64,000 bases of DNA from an uncultured Carboxylicivirga sp. (lineage in GTDB: Bacteria; Bacteroidota; Bacteroidia; Bacteroidales; Marinilabiliaceae). The stretch is from assembly GCF_963668385.1 (NCBI RefSeq), contig NZ_OY764327.1, forward strand, positions 186,001 through 250,000, in the 5' to 3' direction. Shown one piece after another: positions 43,344 through 51,728 of this stretch. How positions within the stretch are numbered: the stretch's first letter is position 1; every line of letters begins with the position of its first letter. A program made the position numbers and the translations under genes. The notes under the pieces are model-generated. The model did no database searches and was not told where the DNA came from. It saw only the letters and a program-made list of their open reading frames with translations.

Positions 43344-44039
43344 TTAGTGAGCAGGTTCATTTAACAGATCCATAAACTCCATGGTACGTGCTTCCATCTT
43401 GAAAACAACTTTCTCCACTTTGGCCACTAAGATATTATAGGCAAAATAAGCGATAATACCAATTACCAAACCAGTTACTGTTGTAACCATAGCAGTATAA
43501 ATACCCGACGATAGTAGGCTAACATCAATATTATTACCTGCATTTGCCATATCAAAAAAGGCACGGATCATACCAATAACCGTTCCGAGGAATCCAATCA
43601 TTGGAGCCCCGCCGGCAGCAGTTGCCAGAGTTGGTAAACCTTTTTCCAAACGACTAATCTCAAGGTTACCCACATTCTCAATGGCGGTATTAACATCATT
43701 TAACGGACGACCAATACGAGTAATTCCTTTTTCGATCATTCGCGAAATAGGGAAATCGTGCGATTGACATAATGCAATTGCCGAGTCTATTTTACCATCA
43801 TGGATATAATCCTTTATTTTATTCATAAATCCATCATCTTCGCTGGAAGCTTTACGGATGGCAAAAAATCTTTCGAAGAAAATATAAACCGAAATAACCG
43901 ATAACAAAAGCAGAGGAATCATAATCCAACCTCCATTAATCGCCATTTCGATATAATTCATGCTTTTTTCTGCACCCTCTTCGAGGTTTGCATCAGCAAT
44001 GTTTTCGGCTGTTGCCTGTATAAATAGTAATAGACTCAT
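43344..44039 (-). CDS. exbB: ExbB/TolQ/MotA-family proton channel protein
   Basis: The 231-aa inner-membrane protein has three membrane segments (about 38-56, 135-165 and 182-205). It carries the family motif GGAPMIGFLGTVIGMIRAF and a TAMVTTVTGLVIGIIAYF segment with the Thr residues lining the pore. It is the first gene of the exbB-exbD-exbD-tonB unit and would energise the TonB-dependent receptors in this window and elsewhere. ATG 44039 is the start: the residues before the first helix form a plausible short periplasmic N-terminus. Confidence 0.93.
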   Translation of the reverse strand: MSLLLFIQATAENIADANLEEGAEKSMNYIEMAINGGWIMIPLLLLSVISVYIFFERFFAIRKASSEDDGFMNKIKDYIHDGKIDSAIALCQSHDFPISRMIEKGITRIGRPLNDVNTAIENVGNLEISRLEKGLPTLATAAGGAPMIGFLGTVIGMIRAFFDMANAGNNIDVSLLSSGIYTAMVTTVTGLVIGIIAYFAYNILVAKVEKVVFKMEARTMEFMDLLNEPAH

Positions 44040-44121
44040 TGTTATATTTCTAGATTTCTATTCAGCTAAAATAATAAAAATGCAAACGGCACCTATCTTT
44101 CAATAAGGTAAACGTAAATAA

Positions 44122-47100
44122 TTAATCATTATTCTCTTCTTCCTCTTCCTTTTTTGCTTCTCCGGTAAACATACGCCAGTATTTCCTCAACAATTCCTTA
44201 ACCGAATCAAATTCTTCTTTAAACGATATCCCCACCCCTTGTCTGGTTGGCGACTCGGTATAAATAATGTCATTATTTGTTACTGTGTAAGCTTTTCCAC
44301 GTAAGCTCCCCGACTGATTGAGTTTCACATCTACGTCAAAGTCACCAATCAGGTTACTGGTCCGGGTATTATCTTGCCCATACCCTACATTACCGTTAAT
44401 GGTAACGCGGTTATTAAACACCTGTGTTGAAAGGGCTACTTCAATCTCATCGTTCGATATTCCTTCTTCACCCGGACGATAACTTACTCCAATATCAAAA
44501 TCGTTGCTTATCTGAGATAACCAATGACTTAACTGATTCGACAACATTTCAGAGGTAGTTACTAACGCCGCATTATTACCTGTAGAGCGATTATTGTCAG
44601 TAACATTATTTGATAAATTCTCGTCGGTAAAAAAACGATTAAGTACTAACAATGATAATACTTGTCGGTTTAATTCTTCTTCGGTATTAATATAAGCATC
44701 AATAATATCCTGATTATTTTTTTGAGCAGATGGGGTTTCTATCTGGAATTTAATTGCAGGTTTCATCAATCGATCGGTCAGTAACAAATTACAATTTACG
44801 GGTATACGTCGGCTATAATCCTGCAGCGTTTTTTCATCGGTTATAGTAGATTGGACCAAATCGTAAAGCGAAGTTTTCAACTTATAAGTTGCATTCAAAT
44901 CAATTTTTGCATCATAAGGATTGCCATCCCAACGGATAGTACTTCCCTGGTTAATAATGAAGCGTTTATTCAGCACGTTTTGAAGTGTAAACATATAATC
45001 TCCTTCATCAAAACTAAAATCGCCATAAAAATTAACGCCTCCTTCTTTATCCATTCGCACCTGAAGATTTCCGTTACCATTCCCTTTTAAGATATCGCCT
45101 ATCTTCGAATCGAAAATTACCTGGGTTTGAGCATCGGGTGTTATATCTAAATCCATATTGATGGTCATTCCTGAAAAGTCAGTCACATAACTATCGTCAA
45201 CCTCATCTACAAGATCCTCTTCATCTTCTACCTTTGGTTTTGCAAAGCGGATAAAATTAGATTCTTCAACCACTTCATCACTTCTTAGCGGAATATAAAA
45301 CAATGTATTTTTCCTTGTTTTACCACCTATATCCAGAAATATATCACTTGTGGTACCAGTGATAGACATGTTTCCATCGCCAAAAACAGTTCCATAATAC
45401 AAGGGATTATCCTTATACTTAGTATCTAAAATGAGCATATTATTGGCAATTAACGCCAGGTTATAACTCATATCACTAAACACTGTATGATGAATATTTC
45501 CATTAAACGATCCTTTATTTCCATAGCGATCGGTCAATGTCATCGATTTAAAATCCATGTCATTAGCTCCAAATTCAATCGAATCAGATATAGAATAAGT
45601 TGTTTGCAACAAACCAACATCAAAAAAAGCTTTGTTAATATTAACTTTACCTACTAATTCAGGAGCTTGTAACGATCCTCTTACAGCCATATTGCCAGAA
45701 GCTGTACCTTTGAGATTTTGTATGATTTTACTCAAATAAAGATTAAGAAATCCTATGTGCAAACTATCCAGTTGATAATCGAGATTTATCTCCAGACTAT
45801 CCATATCAATATACCCACCTCCAACCAATGGCTGCTTATCACCATCTTTTACCGATGAAGTAACATTCAACCTTTTTTGCATGGGTTCATAATTCGAATT
45901 CAGATAAAAATCACCAATTTTATCATCATTAAATTTAAATTGTTCAATTTTTAAATCACTTGCTACTATTGGTGTACGGTAATAATCAGCAAGCTGAAGA
46001 TTACCATCCAACACCCCATCCATACTTAATCCTTTAATATTTTGTGCTGAAATAATATCTCCCAATCGAATATTTTGCATATGAATCTCCATGCCATCTT
46101 TAGCTGACTTATGAAGAAATCCATTTATGCCCAACTCCTGATTATCGTGATGAATACGGAAATTTTTAATAGAAATACCCATTGGATGATAATTAATGCG
46201 AGATTCCTGAATTTCCCAAATACTATCTTTCACCATCACATACGAAGGCTCCAAATCAATACTAGCATAAAGGCCTGATTGAATTCCCTTTACATTAGTT
46301 GTAGCATGGATTGATCCACTATTATTAACTTCACTCCAGTTATTCCAATATATATTAGTTTGAATAGTATCCTGATACATTAAATTATGAATACTAAAAT
46401 TCTGAAATAATGGATTTTCTTTGGCTAAAATTTCTTTACAACGGGTAATAAATGATAGTTCATGATCATCGTTCGAAGCAATTTGTAACTCAGGATTTAC
46501 CAATAACAGATTCTTATATTGAAGTTCACCCAATTCAAAAGTTAAATCAACAGTGTTTTCTTTGTTATTGAATTTACCTAATACAATACCATCTTCCGAA
46601 ACATTTAAATCAGGTTTCAGCAGATGTACAATTTCACTCACTTTCTTAAATCGACAGGAAAATGTAAAATTATTATCTCTTAAATCAACATTCTTTTGTG
46701 GTAGTAAATTTTCAAGAGCAGGAAGATATTTTTGTAATTGTTTGATAAAGATCTGCCTAAAAAAAGTAAAATTATATTTCCCTACCAGATCACCTTCCAA
46801 CACATCCGATTGCAGAATTATATGTTTGTCATCTCCCTCACGAACCGAAATTAGCAAGAGTGAATCCATCTTAACATTATGCTCTGGAGATATAAATTTA
46901 GCGTCGTTAATAGTAATATATCCAACCACATCGTTAATATCTTTACCCGTAAAATTAGAATTCAAGGTGATAGACATTTCATTATCCGGAATTTTGGGCA
47001 GGATATTTAACTTATCAAGTTTTGCATTTTCAACAACAGCACTAAAGTTAAAGTTTGGTTCGCCTTCGGTTAAATCAATTTTACCATTAAAATCAAGCTT

Positions 47101-48531
47101 TCCATTGGGGTCATCCATACGTATAGCACCATCAAATTTCTGATTAGCAAACAATCCGCTTAAAGTAATATTGGTGTAGTTGTATTGATTTATCTCCAAT
47201 GTATCAACCACACCATCAAGGAAAGCATAAAATGATTGAGCTGATTTGCGACTTCCCTTTATCGATACCTCCATCGAAAGATTATCTATTCGTTCCTCTG
47301 CTCCCAATAATCCGCCAATATTAAAATCGGAAGTGGAAAGGTTTCCCGCAAAAACTAATCCTTTTCGATCATCTACTTTTAGTCCAATATCTGTATTAAT
47401 AGTACCCATTGTGGTGGAAAACTGACCAAAAGCTACCATATCATTTAAAAACCCCGTTAAACTTCCTTTATAATGAATTTTACCCAAATGATCGAGACTA
47501 GCAGGTAATTGATATTTCACCTTTTTATTGTAGGCCATAATATACCTTAAATCAGCTGGAGTGGTATAAAGATCTTTTACATTTAAATACAAAAATGTTT
47601 CATCTACGTTTGGTAAGCCATTTACATCAAAACTGGTAGAAATAGATGATTCAGTTCCAAAATCGAATCTGATATTTCGCCCTTTAATACTATTTAATGT
47701 ACCATATGCCTGACCTGAGATATTAAAAGGTAGATTTCCTAATTGTTTAAGATCGACAAAAAGACCTAAATCTCGATGTGATATATATGAAGGTTTTAAA
47801 CTAACATAAAATTGCTGTATTTGATTTAAACCGGTTTCACGCCTATCGTAATTGAGATTTAAACTATCCAAATTAATTCGTGAATGAAACGTTTTAATTT
47901 GCAACTCACTTAAATTAACGTTTCCTTCTGCAATACTTACGTTACCTGAAGCTCCCTGCACAATGATACCATCTTCCTCCTCCAATCGTAACTCATCAAG
48001 ACTAAACGAAAAAATACTATCCTTATTAATTTCACTAAGAACTAAATCAAAATTATTTACTGAAATAGGATGCGTTTTTTCTTCATCAATATTAAGACTT
48101 CCATTAGCTAACTCAATTGACTTTACTTTAAATCTCCAATTACTTTTCGATACAGTATCTTCTTCAACTCTGTTTTTAAGAAGAAATGAATAATTATAAA
48201 CACTATCCTCTTTATATACATTTATATAAGGGTCATTAATTTCTAACCTTGATAAATATAATTTCTTATCGCTAAAAAAAATTGAATCAATATGTGAGGT
48301 TAATGAATGCACATAGATCAGTGTATCATTCTGTTGATCCTTCACCAATACATCACCCAGCACAACACTCGAAAAAGGCTTGAAATAAACCTTACCCACA
48401 GATATCTCAGCATTAAAATCTTCAGATAACTCATTGGTAAAAAAGGCTACTATACGTGTTTGAACAGCCGGTATCAAAACAAGCATATACAACACTAACA
48501 GTAAACCCAAGGGCACTGCAATGACATACAA
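44122..48531 (-). CDS. tamB: TamB-like translocation/assembly or lipid-transport protein
   Basis: The 1469-aa protein has an N-terminal anchor (VPLGLLLVLYMLVLIPAVQ). A long repetitive beta-rich body follows, typical of AsmA/TamB proteins that form a groove across the periplasm for lipid transfer. The C-terminal DUF490 region contains DITPDAQTQVIFDSKIGDI, GDYMFTLQNVLNKRF and a final GVGISFKEEFDS. The only in-frame starts nearby are a TTG at 48531 and no ATG; the residues just upstream (KKNIKIGLY in frame) look homologous to family N-termini. The true start may therefore be non-standard, or the A9 run there may carry an indel. It is divergent from tsaD. Confidence 0.87.
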   Translation of the reverse strand: MYVIAVPLGLLLVLYMLVLIPAVQTRIVAFFTNELSEDFNAEISVGKVYFKPFSSVVLGDVLVKDQQNDTLIYVHSLTSHIDSIFFSDKKLYLSRLEINDPYINVYKEDSVYNYSFLLKNRVEEDTVSKSNWRFKVKSIELANGSLNIDEEKTHPISVNNFDLVLSEINKDSIFSFSLDELRLEEEDGIIVQGASGNVSIAEGNVNLSELQIKTFHSRINLDSLNLNYDRRETGLNQIQQFYVSLKPSYISHRDLGLFVDLKQLGNLPFNISGQAYGTLNSIKGRNIRFDFGTESSISTSFDVNGLPNVDETFLYLNVKDLYTTPADLRYIMAYNKKVKYQLPASLDHLGKIHYKGSLTGFLNDMVAFGQFSTTMGTINTDIGLKVDDRKGLVFAGNLSTSDFNIGGLLGAEERIDNLSMEVSIKGSRKSAQSFYAFLDGVVDTLEINQYNYTNITLSGLFANQKFDGAIRMDDPNGKLDFNGKIDLTEGEPNFNFSAVVENAKLDKLNILPKIPDNEMSITLNSNFTGKDINDVVGYITINDAKFISPEHNVKMDSLLLISVREGDDKHIILQSDVLEGDLVGKYNFTFFRQIFIKQLQKYLPALENLLPQKNVDLRDNNFTFSCRFKKVSEIVHLLKPDLNVSEDGIVLGKFNNKENTVDLTFELGELQYKNLLLVNPELQIASNDDHELSFITRCKEILAKENPLFQNFSIHNLMYQDTIQTNIYWNNWSEVNNSGSIHATTNVKGIQSGLYASIDLEPSYVMVKDSIWEIQESRINYHPMGISIKNFRIHHDNQELGINGFLHKSAKDGMEIHMQNIRLGDIISAQNIKGLSMDGVLDGNLQLADYYRTPIVASDLKIEQFKFNDDKIGDFYLNSNYEPMQKRLNVTSSVKDGDKQPLVGGGYIDMDSLEINLDYQLDSLHIGFLNLYLSKIIQNLKGTASGNMAVRGSLQAPELVGKVNINKAFFDVGLLQTTYSISDSIEFGANDMDFKSMTLTDRYGNKGSFNGNIHHTVFSDMSYNLALIANNMLILDTKYKDNPLYYGTVFGDGNMSITGTTSDIFLDIGGKTRKNTLFYIPLRSDEVVEESNFIRFAKPKVEDEEDLVDEVDDSYVTDFSGMTINMDLDITPDAQTQVIFDSKIGDILKGNGNGNLQVRMDKEGGVNFYGDFSFDEGDYMFTLQNVLNKRFIINQGSTIRWDGNPYDAKIDLNATYKLKTSLYDLVQSTITDEKTLQDYSRRIPVNCNLLLTDRLMKPAIKFQIETPSAQKNNQDIIDAYINTEEELNRQVLSLLVLNRFFTDENLSNNVTDNNRSTGNNAALVTTSEMLSNQLSHWLSQISNDFDIGVSYRPGEEGISNDEIEVALSTQVFNNRVTINGNVGYGQDNTRTSNLIGDFDVDVKLNQSGSLRGKAYTVTNNDIIYTESPTRQGVGISFKEEFDSVKELLRKYWRMFTGEAKKEEEEENND

Positions 48532-48639
48532 TCCTATTTTGATATTTTTTTTTATACTTTTGACCCGTTATAACCCACCAAAATTAAGAAAAAGGAGGGA
48601 AATAAAACGATAAGGAAGCTAATTCTATAAGAAGAAATT

Positions 48640-49659
48640 ATGAGTGTGATTATTTTAGCCATTGAGTCATCATGCGATGATACATCAGCAGCAGTTTTTA
48701 AGGACGAAGTGATCCTTTCTAATTGTGTGGCAAATCAGGATGTTCACAAAGCTTTTGGTGGGGTGGTACCAGAATTAGCATCACGTGCACATCAACAAAA
48801 TATTATCCCTGTTGTTGATAAAGCCATTAAAGATGCAAACATCAAAAAAGAAGAAATAGACGCTGTTGCTTTTACCAGAGGTCCCGGATTAATGGGCTCA
48901 CTATTAGTTGGAACATCATTTGCCAAAGCTTTTGCTCTGACGAATAAACTTCCTTTGATCGACGTAAATCACTTACATGCTCATGTTTTGGCACATTTCA
49001 TAAAAGAAAATACGGAAGATAATGACCAACCCGAATTTCCTTTTCTTTGCTTGTTGGTATCAGGCGGAAATAGCCAGATTGTTTTAGTTAAAAGCCATCT
49101 GGAGATGGAAATAATAGGGCAAACAATTGATGATGCCGCCGGCGAAGCTTTTGATAAATGTGCCAAAGTAATGGGATTACCTTATCCAGGTGGGCCTCTT
49201 ATTGATAAATTAGCTTCTCAGGGGAATCCAGATGCGTTTGTTTTTAGCAAACCAAGAATCACCAACTACAATTATAGCTTTAGCGGTCTAAAAACGTCAT
49301 TTCTGTACTTTTTAAGAGACCAAATCAAAGTAAATCCAGATTTTATTGAAGACAACAAGGCTGATATATGCGCTTCGTTACAAAAAACCATTATTGATAT
49401 TTTAATGGATAAACTTATCAAAGCAGCAAAGGATACTGGCATTAAACACATTGCATTAGCAGGAGGCGTTTCTGCCAACTCGGGGCTAAGAAATAGGTTA
49501 AATGAACTAGCAAAAAAACATAATTGGGTAACCCATATCCCAAAATTTGCGTACACCACCGATAATGCAGCAATGATAGCTATTACTGGCTACTACAAAT
49601 ATTTACAAGAAGAGTTTGTTGATCAGTCAGTTGCTCCATTTGCACGATTAGAATTTTAA
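48640..49659 (+). CDS. tsaD: tRNA N6-adenosine threonylcarbamoyltransferase
   Basis: Transfers the threonylcarbamoyl group to A37 of ANN-decoding tRNAs, with TsaB/TsaE. The 339-aa protein has the ASKHA-fold start ILAIESSCDDTSAAV and GGVVPELASR. The metal-binding His pair is in VNHLHAHVLAHF, followed by LLVSGGNSQ, GLPYPGGP, LAGGVSANSGLR and the terminal YTTDNAAMIA. All signature residues are present. A TACTTTTG box at 48555-48562 could serve as its promoter, although no -33 TTG is at the usual distance. It is the only t6A gene in the window. Confidence 0.96.
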   Translation: MSVIILAIESSCDDTSAAVFKDEVILSNCVANQDVHKAFGGVVPELASRAHQQNIIPVVDKAIKDANIKKEEIDAVAFTRGPGLMGSLLVGTSFAKAFALTNKLPLIDVNHLHAHVLAHFIKENTEDNDQPEFPFLCLLVSGGNSQIVLVKSHLEMEIIGQTIDDAAGEAFDKCAKVMGLPYPGGPLIDKLASQGNPDAFVFSKPRITNYNYSFSGLKTSFLYFLRDQIKVNPDFIEDNKADICASLQKTIIDILMDKLIKAAKDTGIKHIALAGGVSANSGLRNRLNELAKKHNWVTHIPKFAYTTDNAAMIAITGYYKYLQEEFVDQSVAPFARLEF

Positions 49660-49760
49660 ACCAAATGAATCTTTAAATGTTATTAAAATGCTAAAAGTCT
49701 TTATTGGTCAAATATTCTAGAAGAATTTAGTTAACGATAAGGCATATAAGCGTTTTTTTA

Positions 49761-49768
49761 TATTTTTG
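49761..49768 (+). promoter_or_regulatory. -7 box ahead of the peptide cluster
   Basis: TATTTTTG fits TAnnTTTG and lies 17 bp before the TTG start of the PqqD-like gene, giving a very short leader. No -33 TTG at the normal distance. Confidence 0.4.
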
Positions 49769-49785
49769 TACCTAATTTATTTATT

Positions 49786-50076
49786 TTGGATCAGCTACAA
49801 TATAAAAAAGTATCAGGTTTTGTTGAAAAAAAATTAGGGAATGAATTAGTAATTGTTCCTGTTGCATCGGAAGTTGCTCAAATGAACAAAGTATTTGCAA
49901 TTAACGAGGTAGGTTTGTATATTCTTGAACAATTAAACGAATCTAAGTCAGAAGTAGAGATTATTGATCTTGTTTGCAAAGAATTTGATGTAAATACAAC
50001 TGTTGCTAAAAATGATATAAAACATTTTTTATCCGAAGCCATAAGTGCTAACATAATTAAGGCAACGAATAAGTAA
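49786..50076 (+). CDS. PqqD-like peptide chaperone (RiPP recognition element)
   Basis: The 96-aa protein starts at TTG 49786; no ATG lies upstream in frame, and the PqqD fold begins within the first ten residues. Strands GFVEKKLGNELVIVPV lead into the family core AINEVGLYILEQLN. A helix-rich half follows (EVEIIDLVCKEFDVNTTVAKNDIKHFL), as in PqqD/RRE proteins that bind the leader of a precursor peptide and present it to a modifying enzyme. It is the first gene of a five-gene cluster, 8 bp before the candidate precursor. Confidence 0.83.
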   Translation: MDQLQYKKVSGFVEKKLGNELVIVPVASEVAQMNKVFAINEVGLYILEQLNESKSEVEIIDLVCKEFDVNTTVAKNDIKHFLSEAISANIIKATNK

Positions 50077-50084
50077 ACGATTAA

Positions 50085-50303
50085 ATGAATAAAAAAAGAA
50101 TATATACTTCACCTAAAATCAATAGTTTTGAGATTGATTCGGAGATTTCTTTGGTAATGATGACTCAATCTCCAGGACACCCTGGTGGTGGTGGTCTTCC
50201 TGGTATGGAAAGCGCTAGTACAAATTCAGCACCCAATTATCAGAAGTCGATCAATAACGAAACTCCTTTTGGAGGTACCTCGCCCGATTATGATAACCTT
50301 TAA
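50085..50303 (+). CDS. Candidate precursor peptide, Gly/Pro-rich core
   Basis: The 72-aa peptide has no hydrophobic signal. The N-terminal half KKRIYTSPKINSFEIDSEI is of the leader type (K-x-Y-xx-P-x-I...D) that I recall from numerous unannotated Bacteroidota small proteins. Next come SLVMMTQSPGHPGGGG, a Gly/Pro core, and a Ser/Thr/Asn-rich tail ending PFGGTSPDYDNL. It lies 8 bp after the PqqD-like gene and 6 bp before the HPr-kinase-like gene, exactly where a modified-peptide substrate would be. It has no Cys, so lanthionine, thiazole from Cys, and disulfide chemistry are ruled out. Ser/Thr phosphorylation or proteolytic release fit better. Confidence 0.65.
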   Translation: MNKKRIYTSPKINSFEIDSEISLVMMTQSPGHPGGGGLPGMESASTNSAPNYQKSINNETPFGGTSPDYDNL

Positions 50304-50309
50304 TTAGTA

Positions 50310-51194
50310 ATGATAAGTTATATCTATAATATTGGGGATATAGGAATAAAAGTTAATTTTCTGTATCCTTTTTTTATGCTACTTAATACTTGTGGAAGTA
50401 AATTATTTGAAACCACCTCTAAAAAATTCGATTGGGAATTAAATATTAATAATACTTCTTCAATAGACATCTCAAAACTTAATGTCGTTTTTAAAGGTCC
50501 TCAAAAATTTGAAGAAGAAATTCCTTACAAATGGCAACTCCTTTCGGACTCTTCAAACAAGTTTATTCACTTTGAATTTGAAAACAATACTAATATAAAA
50601 TCAGGCATAGCTATTATTGACGAAAAAGCCCATTTAATCAATCTTAAAATAGTAACCTCACACTCAGGAACCATTCATTTAGACCCTTTTTTTCATCCCA
50701 TTGGCATACTTATACTTCAATATATTACCCACTTAAATAAGGGTATTATAATGCATGCTTCAGCTATCAATTATAACAATTGTGGTTTTTTATTTTCTGC
50801 TATTTCCGGTACAGGTAAATCAACAATGGCAAAGCTTTGGCAACAAAAAGGTGCAACTATAATCAACGATGATCGGATTGTCATTAATCCATCCAATGAA
50901 GGATACCAACTTTACAATACCCCAATGCCCTATTATATTGATGAAAATAAAAAAGTAAAACTCAAAAAGCTTTTCATCATCAGGCAATCGCCTGAAAATT
51001 ATATTAAACCTCTAAAAACTACTAACGGAATTTTGTCAATTCTTAGTAATTGCATTCAATACCAATTTGATGAAAACCAAATAACAGAAAGATTAGATTA
51101 TATTGCAGATATTGTTGAACAACATGGTGTTTTTGAATTAGGATTTAAACCCGACACTGATATTGTTGATCTAATTATTAATCAATTTGGATAA
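50310..51194 (+). CDS. HPr-kinase-like protein of a peptide-modification cluster
   Basis: The 294-aa protein lacks the N-terminal domain of classic HprK. The C-terminal kinase-like core has IIMHAS (H149), Walker A SAISGTGKST (163-172) and NDD (186-188), the residues that bind nucleotide and activate the acceptor. The first ~140 residues are strand-rich and unrecognised. Such stand-alone kinases occur beside PqqD proteins ('HPr-rel' systems), and a related kinase phosphorylates the tail Ser of the lasso peptide paeninodin. Phosphorylating the 72-aa peptide is the natural guess. It overlaps the following peptidase gene by 8 nt. Confidence 0.78.
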   Translation: MISYIYNIGDIGIKVNFLYPFFMLLNTCGSKLFETTSKKFDWELNINNTSSIDISKLNVVFKGPQKFEEEIPYKWQLLSDSSNKFIHFEFENNTNIKSGIAIIDEKAHLINLKIVTSHSGTIHLDPFFHPIGILILQYITHLNKGIIMHASAINYNNCGFLFSAISGTGKSTMAKLWQQKGATIINDDRIVINPSNEGYQLYNTPMPYYIDENKKVKLKKLFIIRQSPENYIKPLKTTNGILSILSNCIQYQFDENQITERLDYIADIVEQHGVFELGFKPDTDIVDLIINQFG

Positions 51195-51621
51195 GCATAA
51201 ACTGATAAGCATTACAAAATCATTGCTAAAAGAGGGGCATACAACAGAGATTGTAGCCCATGGCATTAGCATGTTTCCAACCTTACTCCCAGGCGACACG
51301 TTACAAATAGCCCCTAATGAATGCTTTGACAAAGGTGATATCATTGTTTTTATGGGAAAAGATTCGCTTATTGCACATCGAGTTATTAACTATAAAGAAG
51401 ATGAAATAATAAGTATGGGTGATAGTCTTTTTATAGCTGATCCATGTTTAAAACAAAGTGATATTCTTGGAAAAGTAATTGGTCGTACCAGGAAAAATAA
51501 ATTTCTTTCAATTGAACATTGGAGCTTTAGGCTTTCAAAAAGAATGATGCCTAAAATAGGCAGATACCCAAGATTATTAATACGATACTGCGCACTAATA
51601 TACACTAGAATAATTCAATAG
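51187..51621 (+). CDS. S24/S26-type signal peptidase-like serine protease
   Basis: The 144-aa protein starts at TTG 51187, overlapping the kinase stop; the same TTG-GAT start is used by the PqqD-like gene. The catalytic Ser28 sits in HGISMFPTLLPGD, followed by KGDIIVF and a candidate second catalytic residue H64 in LIAHRVI, as in SipW-type Ser-His peptidases. No N-terminal membrane helix is seen; a weakly hydrophobic C-terminus (LLIRYCALIYTRII) could associate with the membrane. In this cluster it could cleave the leader from the precursor. That is inference from context. Confidence 0.8.
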   Translation: MDKHKLISITKSLLKEGHTTEIVAHGISMFPTLLPGDTLQIAPNECFDKGDIIVFMGKDSLIAHRVINYKEDEIISMGDSLFIADPCLKQSDILGKVIGRTRKNKFLSIEHWSFRLSKRMMPKIGRYPRLLIRYCALIYTRIIQ

Positions 51622-51728
51622 AGTAGCATCTTTCATGCAATCTTCCTTCAATAAGAATATATTGTTCTTTCGTCTTCGTTGATGCTAAATTATTATATTA
51701 TTTTAGTATTCAATTGTAAAACGGCTTC

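Noticed and set aside
46553-47143. 196-codon ORF antisense to tamB
   Set aside because: It lies wholly inside the long tamB frame and has the Ser/Leu-rich composition typical of antisense shadows.
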